The translations under genes were made by a program, and so were the position numbers. From NCBI RefSeq assembly GCF_008824185.1, contig NZ_CP044423.1, positions 385,501 through 449,500 of the forward strand: DNA of 64,000 bases, written 5' to 3'. Origin of the DNA: Paracoccus pantotrophus. Lineage in GTDB: Bacteria > Pseudomonadota > Alphaproteobacteria > Rhodobacterales > Rhodobacteraceae. The first letter of the stretch is position 1; every line of letters begins with the position of its first letter. Below are positions 1-7,729 of this stretch, piece after piece. The notes under the pieces are model-generated. The model saw only the letters and a list, made by a program, of their open reading frames with translations. It ran no database searches and was not told the origin of the DNA.

Positions 1-245
1 AGCGTGACCATCAGCACCGCCGTTGCCGCCGTGGCAGCCGAGATCATGCCCGGCCGCCCGCCGGTAAAGGCGATCAGCACCGCGATGGAAAAGCTGGCGT
101 AAAGCCCGACCTTCGGGTCGACGCCGGCGATGATGGAAAAGGCGATGGCCTCGGGGATCAGCGCCAGCGCCACGACCAGCCCGGCCAGCAGGTCGCCGCG
201 GATATTGCCGAACCATTGGGCCCGGTAGGTATCAAGTGAAATCAT
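1..245 (-). CDS. SulP family anion permease, N-terminal part (runs off the window)
   Basis: The visible 81 codons read MISLDTYRAQWFGNIRGDLL and continue with hydrophobic segments (AGLVVALALIPEAIAFSIIAG, VGLYASFSIAVLIAF, ISAATAATAVLM). This is the typical start of SulP sulfate/bicarbonate-type transporters, in which the first membrane helices carry the ALIPEAIAF pattern. Its reaction would be proton- or sodium-coupled uptake, or exchange, of an inorganic anion; the substrate cannot be told from this fragment. The start ATG is at 243-245. It faces the same way as chrA downstream of it on the other side of a 313-bp gap, within a cluster of oxyanion genes. Confidence 0.8.
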   Translation of the reverse strand, partial: MISLDTYRAQWFGNIRGDLLAGLVVALALIPEAIAFSIIAGVDPKVGLYASFSIAVLIAFTGGRPGMISAATAATAVLMVT

Positions 246-558
246 GTCATCCGTTCCTGACCGATCAGGGCCCGGCATGGGGCCGCATGTCGAGTTTTCG
301 ATCTTGGGGTTTAGGTTCGGGTTGTCCGGCGGATCGGCGGCCGGAAGAGCCAGCCGGGAGTTGCACCCGGCTCCATGCGTTTCGGGCGCCTGTTATGCGC
401 AAACATGTCGCATTGGCAACCCGGAATTGCCATGCCGAAGCAGGGAGCAAGCGTGATGACCCTGGCGATCTGACCGCCCCGGACGACTTCGCGCGGCCAT
501 GGCAGGGTTCTGCCCGCAGGGTTTCCGGCCGCATGTCCATGTCCCGGACCACCTTTCC
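246..558. other. 313-bp gap between chrA and the SulP gene
   Basis: No convincing gene. Short open frames exist on both strands but resemble nothing and have no ribosome site. The gap holds a small hairpin, AGCCGGG/CCCGGCT at 352-372 with a 7-base loop and no T run, and the possible promoter at 392-419. Confidence 0.5.
392..419 (-). promoter_or_regulatory. possible sigma-70 type promoter of the SulP gene
   Basis: On the minus strand TTGCCA and CATAAC are separated by 16 bases, about 147 bases upstream of the permease start. The match is by eye and the -10 box is imperfect. Confidence 0.3.
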
Positions 559-1764
559 TCAGCCGAACAGCGCAAGGCCCGCGCCACCCAGCGCCGCGAC
601 GATGACGACCAGCCATGGCGGCGTTTTCCATGCCGTGAGCATGACGAAGCAGGCCAGCGCCAGTGCGAGATCCCGCAGATCCCCGACCGCGCCGGTGAAG
701 ACCGGCGCATAGAGTGCCGCGCCGAGGATGCCCACGACCGCCGCATTTGCTCCTCGCATCAGGGATTGCGCGGTGGCCATGGACCGGAACCGGTCCCAGA
801 AGGGCAAGACCGCGATCAGGATCAGGAAGCCGGGAAGAAAAACGGCCAGCAGCGCCAGGGCTGCCCCGATTGCGCCGTTCGGCTCCGGCCCCAGCGCCGC
901 ACCCAGATAGGCGGCGAAGGTGAAGAGCGGTCCCGGCACCGCCTGGGCCGCGCCGTAGCCCGCAAGAAATGCGTCCGGCGTGACCCAGCCGGGCCGCACC
1001 ACCTCGGCCTGCAAGAGCGGCAGCACCACATGCCCGCCGCCGAAGACCAGAGAGCCCGCGCGGTAGAAGCTGTCGACGACCGCCCATGCCTGGCCGTGGC
1101 CGGCGACGACCGGCAGCAGGACCAGAAGCGCAAGGAAGGCAATGAATGCGCCGATCGCGGCTCTGGACGAGACCGGCATGGAGACATGCCCGCCGACGGG
1201 CGTGCCCGCGCTGCACCGCAACAGCAGGCCCGCGGACGCGCCCAGCAGGATCGCGCCCACCATGCCGAACGCGCCCGGCACGAAAGCCAGCACCGCGACA
1301 GCGCCGACCGCGATCGCCGCGCGTTCCTTGTCGGGGCAGAGGGTCTTCGCCATGCCCCAGACCGCCTGCGCGACAATCGCTACCGCGACGATCTTGAGCC
1401 CGTGAAGCACCCCAACTCCCCCAGGCCCCGAAATGCCGGCCGCCGTCATGGCGAAAGCCGCAAGCATCAGCGCCGAAGGCAATGTGAAGGCGGTGAAGGC
1501 CGCCAGCGCCCCCAGCCAGCCGGCCCGCATCATTCCCAATGCAAAGCCCACCTGGCTGGAGGCCGGGCCGGGAAGGAACTGGCACAACGCCACCAGGTCG
1601 GCATAGGCGCTGTCGCTCAGCCAGCCGCGCCGTGTCACCACCTCGTCGCGGAAATAGCCCAGATGCGCGATCGGCCCGCCGAAACTGGTCAGGCCGAGCT
1701 TGAGGAAGGTCGCAAAGACCTCTCCTGCTGTCCCTTGCGCTGGCCGCAATGCGGTCATCTTCAT
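559..1764 (-). CDS. chrA: chromate transporter, long two-domain type
   Basis: The 401-residue product has the two homologous CHR domains of full-length ChrA pumps. The N-terminal half has FLKLGLTSFGGPIAHLGYFR and LCQFLPGPASSQVGFALG. The second half has the repeat equivalents AGSLVFGGGHVVLPLLQAE and GYGAAQAVPGPLFTFAAYLG. ChrA sits in the inner membrane and exports chromate, using the membrane potential. The ATG at 1762-1764 was chosen because GGAGAGG lies 5 bases before it; a second ATG two codons later (1758) is possible. It is divergent from the arsenic operon. No chrB regulator is visible. Confidence 0.92.
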   Translation of the reverse strand: MKMTALRPAQGTAGEVFATFLKLGLTSFGGPIAHLGYFRDEVVTRRGWLSDSAYADLVALCQFLPGPASSQVGFALGMMRAGWLGALAAFTAFTLPSALMLAAFAMTAAGISGPGGVGVLHGLKIVAVAIVAQAVWGMAKTLCPDKERAAIAVGAVAVLAFVPGAFGMVGAILLGASAGLLLRCSAGTPVGGHVSMPVSSRAAIGAFIAFLALLVLLPVVAGHGQAWAVVDSFYRAGSLVFGGGHVVLPLLQAEVVRPGWVTPDAFLAGYGAAQAVPGPLFTFAAYLGAALGPEPNGAIGAALALLAVFLPGFLILIAVLPFWDRFRSMATAQSLMRGANAAVVGILGAALYAPVFTGAVGDLRDLALALACFVMLTAWKTPPWLVVIVAALGGAGLALFG

Positions 1765-2026
1765 TCGGTCCTCTCCGATCACTTGGCTTGGGTACCGCCG
1801 GGCCCGCGTGACGTGGAATGTCACGCCGGGCCATTTCTCTATACGCAATGCCACGCCGATATGAATGCCGGGCTTGGCCGGGGTTTCCGTTCTGCATCCC
1901 CGAATATGGATAACGCGGCGCGGCGGAACGGCCGCTTCTTCCGAGGCACAGGTTTTGCGGGGACCGGTCCACGAGGGAAGCGAACCGGTATTCGCGGCAC
2001 CCTGCCACCAGTCCGAGCGCGGCGGC
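1765..2026. other. gap between divergent chrA and the ars promoter
   Basis: No gene seen in about 260 bases. It must hold the chrA promoter, but I could not pick a convincing one. The ars promoter and operator begin at its right edge. Confidence 0.45.
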
Positions 2027-2072
2027 TTGACACATACCGCTCTCGGCGGCATATGACTCAACACATATTGAG
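2027..2072 (+). promoter_or_regulatory. ars operon promoter with ArsR-type operator
   Basis: TTGACA (2027-2032), a 17-base spacer and CATATG (2050-2055) form a strong sigma-70 promoter. Immediately downstream, CTCAA (2057-2061), six bases, then TTGAG (2068-2072) is a perfect inverted repeat. It sits over the expected transcription start and ends 11 bases before the arsR start codon. Inverted repeats of the form TCAA-N6-TTGA are typical operators of the ArsR/SmtB family, so autoregulation by the first gene is likely. Confidence 0.7.
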
Positions 2073-2083
2073 GGGTTGATTCG

Positions 2084-2446
2084 ATGGAAGAGCAACGCGC
2101 CCTTGCCGGCTTCGCGGCGCTGTCGCAGGAGACCCGGCTGCGCATCGTCCGGCTGCTGGTCAAGGCCGGGCCGGAGGGCATGGCGGCCGGGGCGATCGGC
2201 GAGGCCCTGGGGGGTGCCAGCACCTCGCGGCTGTCGTTCCACCTGACCCATCTCGAACATGCCGGGCTGATCCGGTCCCGGCGCGAGGGGCGCTTCATCA
2301 TCTACAGCGCCGTCTTTGCGACATTGGCCGGACTGATCGCATTCCTGATGCGCGATTGCTGCGACGGCCACCCCGAGATCTGCGCGCCGGTCGCGGCCGC
2401 GCTGTCCTGTTCCTGTGAACCCAGCAAGGATGCCCTGCATGGCTGA
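2084..2446 (+). CDS. arsR: ArsR/SmtB family metalloregulator
   Basis: The 120-residue protein is a winged helix repressor. It opens FAALSQETRLRIVRLLVKAG and has the recognition region GGASTSRLSFHLTHLEHAGLI followed by the wing RREGRFIIYSA. It should repress the ars operon and leave DNA when arsenite binds. No CxC motif is seen in the DNA-binding helix. Instead cysteines cluster at the C terminus (RDCCDGHPEIC and LSCSC), which suggests a C-terminal As(III) site as in other Cys-tailed ArsR branches; that site is inferred. Its stop overlaps the start of arsC by 8 bases. Confidence 0.9.
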   Translation: MEEQRALAGFAALSQETRLRIVRLLVKAGPEGMAAGAIGEALGGASTSRLSFHLTHLEHAGLIRSRREGRFIIYSAVFATLAGLIAFLMRDCCDGHPEICAPVAAALSCSCEPSKDALHG

Positions 2447-3392
2447 CGCCTCGCCTCGTGTCTTCAACGTGCTGTTTCTCTGCACCGGCAACTCTGCCCG
2501 CTCGCTCATCGCCGAAAGCGTGCTGCGCAAGGAGGGCGGCGCGCGGTTCCGCGCCTTCTCGGCCGGCAGCCAGCCGAAGGGAGAGGTGCATCCGCGGACC
2601 CTGAAGATCCTGCAGAACTACCATTACCCGACCGAAGGGCTGCGCTCGAAAAGCTGGGACGAATTCGCCGCGCCCGACGCGCCGGTGATGGATTTCGTCT
2701 TCACCGTTTGCGACGACGCGGCGGGCGAGGCCTGTCCCTATTGGCCGGGCCAGCCGATGACGGCGCATTGGGGCCTTCCAGACCCGGCAGCCGCGACCGG
2801 CAGCGAGTTGCAGCGCGACATGGCCTTCATCGAGACGCTGCGCTACATGAAGGCGCGCATCCAGGCCTTTGCCGCCCTGCCGATCGGCACCCTCGATCGC
2901 GCCAGCCTCGTCTCCAGGCTGCACGAGATCGGACGCTCCGAAGGCGCGGCCGGGGCGGGGGCCGACATGGATGTCGTGATCTATCACAACCCCGACTGCG
3001 GCACCTCGCGCAACGTGCTGGCGCTGATCCGCAATGCCGGGATCGAGCCGCATGTGGTGGAATATCTCAAGACGCCGCCCTCGCGCGCGATGTTGAAACA
3101 GCTTATCGCCCGCATGGGCATCGCCCCGCGCGATCTGCTGCGCCAGAACGGCACGCCCTATGCCGAGCTTGGCCTGGACGACCCGGCGCTGACCGACGCC
3201 GCGCTGATCGAGGCGATGATGGCGCATCCGGTGCTGATCAACCGGCCCATCGTGGTCAGCCCCAGGGGCGTGCGGCTTTGCCGGCCCTCGGAGCAGGTGC
3301 TGGACCTGCTGCCGCCGCAGCGCGCCGCCTTCAGCAAGGAAGATGGCGAGCAAGTCGTGGATGCCCAAGGCAACCGCATTCGCCCGGCCTGA
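2439..3392 (+). CDS. arsC: fused arsenate reductase: phosphatase-like ArsC plus glutaredoxin-type ArsC
   Basis: The 317-residue protein joins two unrelated arsenate reductases. Residues about 8-160 are the low-molecular-weight phosphatase type, with the CX5R loop CTGNSARS (Cys15, Arg21), the acid loop LPDP (Asp115) and extra cysteines Cys91 and Cys99, where thioredoxin-coupled enzymes carry their redox pair. Residues about 178-317 are the E. coli type, with NPDCGTSRN (Cys187). Arg235, Arg269 and Arg282 have the same spacing from that Cys as the catalytic arginines of E. coli ArsC. Both sites look intact. The ATG at 2439 has AAGGA 8 bases upstream; an in-frame GTG at 2415 is less likely. It reduces arsenate to arsenite for Acr3. 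Confidence 0.9.
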   Translation: MADASPRVFNVLFLCTGNSARSLIAESVLRKEGGARFRAFSAGSQPKGEVHPRTLKILQNYHYPTEGLRSKSWDEFAAPDAPVMDFVFTVCDDAAGEACPYWPGQPMTAHWGLPDPAAATGSELQRDMAFIETLRYMKARIQAFAALPIGTLDRASLVSRLHEIGRSEGAAGAGADMDVVIYHNPDCGTSRNVLALIRNAGIEPHVVEYLKTPPSRAMLKQLIARMGIAPRDLLRQNGTPYAELGLDDPALTDAALIEAMMAHPVLINRPIVVSPRGVRLCRPSEQVLDLLPPQRAAFSKEDGEQVVDAQGNRIRPA

Positions 3393-3404
3393 AAGGAGCA
3401 GGTG

Positions 3405-4478
3405 ATGACCCCCGACAGCCCGGCCCGCCGGCTTTCCTTTCTCGACCGCTACCTGACCTTGTGGATCTTCGCGGCCATGGCGCTCGGCATCCTGCTGGGC
3501 ACGCTGTTCTCCGGCCTGCCGGATGCGCTGAACGCCATGGCGGTCGGCTCGACCAACATCCCCATCGCCATCGGGCTGATCCTGATGATGTATCCGCCGC
3601 TGGCCAAGGTGCGTTACGAGGACCTGCCCCGGGTCTTTGCCGACAGGCGGGTGCTGGTGCTGTCGCTGGTGCAGAACTGGCTGATCGGGCCGGTGCTGAT
3701 GTTCGCCTTAGCGGTGATCTTCCTGCGCGACCAGCCGGAATACATGACCGGGCTGATCCTGATCGGCCTGGCGCGCTGCATCGCCATGGTGCTGGTCTGG
3801 AACCAGCTGGCGCGCGGCGACGGGCAATATGTCGCCGGGCTGGTGGCCTTCAACTCGATCTTCCAGATCCTGTTCTTCTCGACCTATGCCTGGCTGTTCC
3901 TGACCGTGCTGCCGCCCTTGTTCGGGCTGGAGGGCAGCGTGATCGAGGTGGGTTTCCGGACGGTGACCGAGGCGGTTCTGATCTATCTCGGCATCCCCTT
4001 CGCCGCCGGCTTCCTGACCCGGCATGTGCTGATCCGGCGCAGGGGCGAGGAGTGGTATCGGGACGTCTTCCTGCCGAAGATCAGCCCGATCACGCTGGCC
4101 GCGTTGCTCTTCACCATCGTGGCGATGTTCAGCCTGAAGGGCGGCGATGTCGTGCGCCTGCCGCTCGACACCATCAGGATCGCCGTGCCGCTGGTGCTCT
4201 ACTTCGCCATCCAGTTCGCCGTCAGCTTCGCCATGGGCCGCCTGATCGCGCGGGACTATCCGCGCAGCACCGCCATCGCCTTCACCGCCGCCGGCAACAA
4301 TTTCGAGCTGGCCATCGCCGTCGCCATCGCCGCCTATGGGCTGGCCTCGCCCGTGGCCTTCGCCGCGGTCATCGGCCCGCTGGTCGAGGTGCCGGTGCTG
4401 ATCCTTCTGGTCAACGCCGCCCTGTGGCTGGGCCGCCGCTGGTTCCCCGCAGCAACCCCGCAAGAGGCCCGCGCATGA
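3405..4478 (+). CDS. acr3: Acr3-type arsenite efflux permease
   Basis: The 357-residue, ten-helix-type membrane protein has Acr3 family features: LILMMYPPLAKVRYEDLP early on, GLARCIAMVLVWNQLARGD with the conserved Cys in the middle, and FTAAGNNFELAIAVAIAAYG near the end. It exports arsenite made by ArsC, using the proton gradient. AAGGAG at 3393-3398 sits 6 bases before ATG 3405; the GTG at 3402 is too close. It starts 12 bases after arsC and its TGA overlaps the arsH ATG. Confidence 0.95.
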   Translation: MTPDSPARRLSFLDRYLTLWIFAAMALGILLGTLFSGLPDALNAMAVGSTNIPIAIGLILMMYPPLAKVRYEDLPRVFADRRVLVLSLVQNWLIGPVLMFALAVIFLRDQPEYMTGLILIGLARCIAMVLVWNQLARGDGQYVAGLVAFNSIFQILFFSTYAWLFLTVLPPLFGLEGSVIEVGFRTVTEAVLIYLGIPFAAGFLTRHVLIRRRGEEWYRDVFLPKISPITLAALLFTIVAMFSLKGGDVVRLPLDTIRIAVPLVLYFAIQFAVSFAMGRLIARDYPRSTAIAFTAAGNNFELAIAVAIAAYGLASPVAFAAVIGPLVEVPVLILLVNAALWLGRRWFPAATPQEARA

Positions 4479-5182
4479 TCCCCGACCTGCCGAACCTGTC
4501 GCCCGACTGCCTGCGCGCGCCCGCGGTCCCCGACCTGCCGCGAGTAACCCATCCGCCGCGCATCCTGTTGCTCTACGGCTCGCTGCGCGAACGCTCCTAC
4601 AGCCGCTTCGCCACGCTGGAGGCCGAGCGCCTGCTGCGCCATTTCGGCTGCGAGACGCGGGTGTTCCACGCCAACGGCCTGCCGCTGCCCGAGGATGCCG
4701 ACCCGTCGCATCCCAAGGTGCAGGAGCTGCGTGAGCTGTGCCTGTGGTCCGAGGGCCAGGTCTGGACCAGCCCGGAACGCCACGGCGCGATGACCGGGGT
4801 GATGAAGGCGCAGATCGACTGGATCCCGCTGTCGATGGGGGCGATCCGGCCAACGCAGGGCCGCACGCTGGCGGTGATGCAGGTTTCGGGCGGCTCGCAG
4901 AGCTTCAACGCGGTGAACCAGATGCGGGTGCTGGGCCGCTGGATGCGGATGTTGACGATCCCCAACCAGTCCTCGGTCGCCAGGGCGTATCAGGAATTCG
5001 ACGAGGCCGGCCGCATGCGGCCGTCGAGCTATTACGACCGCATCGTCGACGTGATGGAGGAGTTGGTGAAGTTCACCCTGCTGACCCGCGACCTGTCGGC
5101 CTTCCTGACCGACCGCTACAGCGAGCGCAAGGAGACGGCCGCAAAGCTCGAGGAACGGCTGAACCTCAAGGCCGCGACATGA
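4475..5182 (+). CDS. arsH: ArsH, NADPH-dependent FMN reductase for organoarsenicals
   Basis: The 235-residue protein has the ArsH signature, with the flavin-binding loop LLYGSLRERSYSRFATLEAERLL, then SPERHGAMTGVMKAQIDWIP and GRTLAVMQVSGGSQSFNAVN. ArsH oxidises trivalent methylarsenicals and can act as a general flavin reductase in the cytoplasm. ATG 4475 overlaps the acr3 stop in an ATGA arrangement, so it is translationally coupled as the last gene of the ars operon. Confidence 0.95.
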   Translation: MIPDLPNLSPDCLRAPAVPDLPRVTHPPRILLLYGSLRERSYSRFATLEAERLLRHFGCETRVFHANGLPLPEDADPSHPKVQELRELCLWSEGQVWTSPERHGAMTGVMKAQIDWIPLSMGAIRPTQGRTLAVMQVSGGSQSFNAVNQMRVLGRWMRMLTIPNQSSVARAYQEFDEAGRMRPSSYYDRIVDVMEELVKFTLLTRDLSAFLTDRYSERKETAAKLEERLNLKAAT

Positions 5183-5511
5183 GGCCGGAGAGGCCCGATA
5201 TCGGGTGGAGAGCGATCACGAGACGCAGCCGGATCGCGCCGTAAAGGCGACCGAACCGGGTCTGAACCGGGTAACCGATGGCTTTTCCTGCGCCGTCGTC
5301 ACCCCACCTTCCGATTGTTATCGCACGGATCGGAGACGAAGGGGCGCGACCCTCCCCGATCCTGCAAGGGCCAATGCGATGATCGGCCATGATGGCGCAT
5401 TACATTTCTGTCGCGTCGCCAGCGGCAGCGCCCTGGTGGATCATCCGATCCGGGCAAATCAGACCGGCGATCCCGGCCGGTCACGAGAGGCTGCCGATGG
5501 CCTGAACCGTG
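5183..5511. other. gap between arsH and the insertion sequence
   Basis: About 330 bases with no credible gene. The 110-codon open frame at 5205-5537 has no family resemblance and runs into the insertion sequence. The gap ends at the left CTAG target copy (5512-5515). Without the insertion this sequence would abut the stop codon of hom. Confidence 0.5.
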
Positions 5512-5524
5512 CTAGGGTCAGGAT

Positions 5525-5950
5525 TCATAACCAATAAATGACGGTTGCCGCGAGCGCGATGGCCGAGAGGAAGACCTTCGGGCATCTGTCGTATCGGGTT
5601 GCCACGCGCCGCCAGTCCTTGAGCCTGCCAAACATGATCTCGATGCGGTTGCGCCGCTTGTATCGGCGCTTGTCGTATTTGACCGGTGTCTTGCGCTGCT
5701 TTCGGCCGGGGATGCAGGCTCGTATCCCCTTGTCCTGCAAGGCTTCCCGGAACCAGTCGGCGTCATAGCCGCGATCCCCGAGCAGCCAATCGACCTTTGG
5801 GAGGCTGCTGAGCAACGCCCGCGCCCCGATGTAGTCGCTGACCTGCCCTGCGGTGACGAACAGGTCGAGCGGTCGGCCCTGGCTGTCACAGATGGCATGC
5901 AGCTTCGTGTTCATGCCGCCCTTGGTCCGGCCGACGAGGCGTCCACGCCC
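5525..5950 (-). CDS. IS5-family transposase, C-terminal part read by -1 frameshift (orfB)
   Basis: The frame carries the second Asp in LLGDRGYDADWF and the catalytic Glu in YKRRNRIEIMFGRLKDWRR, completing the DDE triad. A -1 slip on the AAAAAGGGGGG run of orfA continues into this frame and gives a fused transposase of about 252 residues, the normal size for the group. The longer open frame up to 6094 overlaps orfA and is not needed. Confidence 0.83.
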   Translation of the reverse strand, partial: GRGRLVGRTKGGMNTKLHAICDSQGRPLDLFVTAGQVSDYIGARALLSSLPKVDWLLGDRGYDADWFREALQDKGIRACIPGRKQRKTPVKYDKRRYKRRNRIEIMFGRLKDWRRVATRYDRCPKVFLSAIALAATVIYWL

Positions 5951-6282
5951 CCCTTTTTCACGGCCAAGCTGGTCGCGGTGCGGTGCGCTTTCAGATAGGT
6001 CGCGTCGATCATCACGGTCTTTTCCTCGCCGTGGTCGGCGGCCAGCCCGATCATCATCCTGGCGAAAATGCCTTTCTCGCTCCAACGCTTCCACCGGCTG
6101 TAGAGCGTCTTGTGCGGCCCATACTCCCTGGGGGCATCTCGCCAGCGCAAACCATTGCGATTGATGAAGATAATCCCGCTTAGAACACGCTTGTCATCGA
6201 CGCGTGGCTTGCCGTGCGACTTCGGGAAGAAAGGGGCAAGCTTGGTCATCTGCTCGTCGGTCAGCCAGTACAGGTCGCTCAT
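5911..6282 (-). CDS. IS5-family transposase, N-terminal frame (orfA)
   Basis: This 123-codon frame starts MSDLYWLTDEQMTKLAPFFP, the usual IS427-group start, and carries the first catalytic aspartate in MIDATYLKAHRTATS. GGAG precedes the ATG (6280-6282) by 6 bases. Read alone it ends shortly after the slippery sequence (five A then six G on the minus strand, 5948-5958). The useful product comes from a -1 shift there into the second frame. Confidence 0.85.
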   Translation of the reverse strand: MSDLYWLTDEQMTKLAPFFPKSHGKPRVDDKRVLSGIIFINRNGLRWRDAPREYGPHKTLYSRWKRWSEKGIFARMMIGLAADHGEEKTVMIDATYLKAHRTATSLAVKKGGVDASSAGPRAA

Positions 6283-6345
6283 GTCACCGCTCCGTTTTCC
6301 GAGCCGTGAATCACGTAGCACACTGAAAATCAATGCATCCTGACC

Positions 6346-7662
6346 CTAGACTTCTTCGATCCGCAGCTCGACCGGTTCGCCGGCGATGACGCCGGTGCGC
6401 GGCAGGGCCTCGATGGCGTGGTCGATGGCCTCGGGCGTGGTCTTGTGGGTGACGATCAGCACCGGCGCCACGCCTTCGGTGCGGGAATGGCCGTATTGCC
6501 GCATGCGGTCGATCGAGATGCCGGCATCGCCCAGCACCGAGGCCACCTTGGCCAGCGCCCCGGGCTTGTCGGTCAGTTGCAGGCGAATGTAATAGGCCGC
6601 CGGCACCGCGGTCCGCGCCGACTGCGGGCTGGCCAGCGTCGCGGCCGGCTGGCCAAAGCTGGGCATGCGCACGCCGCGCGCGATCTCGACCACGTCGGAC
6701 ATCACCGCGCTGGCGGTCGGGCCCTCGCCGGCGCCGGCGCCGCGCAGCACGATCTGGCCGACCGCATCGCCCTCGATCACCACCATGTTGGTGCCGCCCT
6801 GCAACTGCCCCAGCGGGCTGTCGGCGGGCACCAGGCAGGGCGACATGCGCTGCTCGAGGCCGCGCCCGGTCATCTGCGCCACGCCCAGCAGCTTGATGCG
6901 ATAGCCCATGTCGGCGGCGCGGCGGATGTCGTCGATGCTGACCCGCTCGATGCCCTCGATCTCGACCGCGTCGAAGCTGGGCCGGGTGCCGAAGGCGATG
7001 GCGGCCAGGATCGCCAGCTTGTGGCTGGCGTCGATGCCGCCCACGTCCAGCGTCGGATCGGCCTCGAGATAGCCCAGCTGGCGCGCCTCCTCGAAAACCT
7101 CCTCATAGGGCAGGCCGGCGCTTTCCATCCGGGTCAGGATATAGTTGCAGGTGCCGTTCATCACCCCCATGATGCGGCGGATCTCGTTGCCGGAAAGCGA
7201 TTCGGTCATCGCCTTGATCACCGGGATGCCGCCGGCCACCGCGGCCTCGAAACGGATCACCCGGCCATTGGCCTCGGCCAGTTCCGCCAGTTCCTGGCCG
7301 TGGATCGCCAGCAGCGCCTTGTTGGCCGTCACCACGTCCTTGCCGGCGCGCAGCGCGGCCGTCACCGCCTCGCGCGCAATGCCCTCGTCGCCGCCGATCA
7401 GCTCGACGAAGACATCCACGTCCTCGCGCAGGGCGAGCGTGCGGGCGTCATCCTCCCAGGCATAGCCGGACAGGTCCACATCGCGGTTCTTCATCCGGTC
7501 GCGGGCGCTGACGGCGGTGATGGCGATCGGCCGGCCGGCGCGCAGGGCCAGCAGGGCGGCGTGTTTCTGGATGATCTTGACGGTGCCGGTGCCGACCGTC
7601 CCAAGGCCAGCGATGCCGAGACGCAGCGGAGAGGCGTTTTGCCCCTGGTTCTGGGCGGACAT
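6346..7662 (-). CDS. hom: homoserine dehydrogenase with C-terminal ACT domain
   Basis: The 438-residue enzyme reduces aspartate semialdehyde to homoserine with NAD(P)H, the branch point to threonine and methionine. Residues 15-24 hold the nucleotide loop (GIAGLGTVG). The catalytic domain includes AAVAGGIPVIKAMTESL and the YLEADPTLDVGGIDASHK signature. An ACT domain (about 355-438, starting YYIRLQLTDKPGALAKVASVL) is the expected threonine feedback site. The TAG stop lies inside the CTAG copy at the edge of the insertion sequence, so the native stop codon survived but everything downstream was replaced. Confidence 0.96.
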   Translation of the reverse strand: MSAQNQGQNASPLRLGIAGLGTVGTGTVKIIQKHAALLALRAGRPIAITAVSARDRMKNRDVDLSGYAWEDDARTLALREDVDVFVELIGGDEGIAREAVTAALRAGKDVVTANKALLAIHGQELAELAEANGRVIRFEAAVAGGIPVIKAMTESLSGNEIRRIMGVMNGTCNYILTRMESAGLPYEEVFEEARQLGYLEADPTLDVGGIDASHKLAILAAIAFGTRPSFDAVEIEGIERVSIDDIRRAADMGYRIKLLGVAQMTGRGLEQRMSPCLVPADSPLGQLQGGTNMVVIEGDAVGQIVLRGAGAGEGPTASAVMSDVVEIARGVRMPSFGQPAATLASPQSARTAVPAAYYIRLQLTDKPGALAKVASVLGDAGISIDRMRQYGHSRTEGVAPVLIVTHKTTPEAIDHAIEALPRTGVIAGEPVELRIEEV

Positions 7663-7729
7663 ATGAAACTCTTATCTATGGACGAAGCGGTGTTAGCGGA
7701 TGGCGCGGCACGTTGCAACGCGCATGGGA

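Larger units (their letters stand above)
5516..6345 (-). mobile_element. complete IS5-family (IS427 group) insertion sequence, about 830 bp
   Basis: The ends are inverted: GGTCAGGATTCAT at the left against GGTCAGGATGCAT read inward from the right, 12 of 13 matching. The element is flanked by CTAG on both sides (5512-5515 and 6346-6349), which fits the CTAG or TA duplications of the IS427 group. If the duplication is only TA, each end extends one base. It holds two overlapping transposase frames joined by a slippery run. Both ends and all catalytic residues are present, so the copy may be active. Confidence 0.93.

Noticed and set aside
352..372. Hairpin as terminator of the SulP or chrA gene
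   Set aside because: It lies upstream of the SulP gene and more than 180 bases beyond the chrA stop, without a T run.
311..2530. 739-codon minus-strand open frame across the chrA region
   Set aside because: It is a frame shadow of GC-rich DNA. Its protein is Arg/Gly/Ala-rich with no motif, while the other frame encodes ChrA and the plus strand encodes ArsR.
5205..5537. 110-codon plus-strand open frame between arsH and the insertion sequence
   Set aside because: No ribosome site or family match, and it ends inside the insertion sequence.
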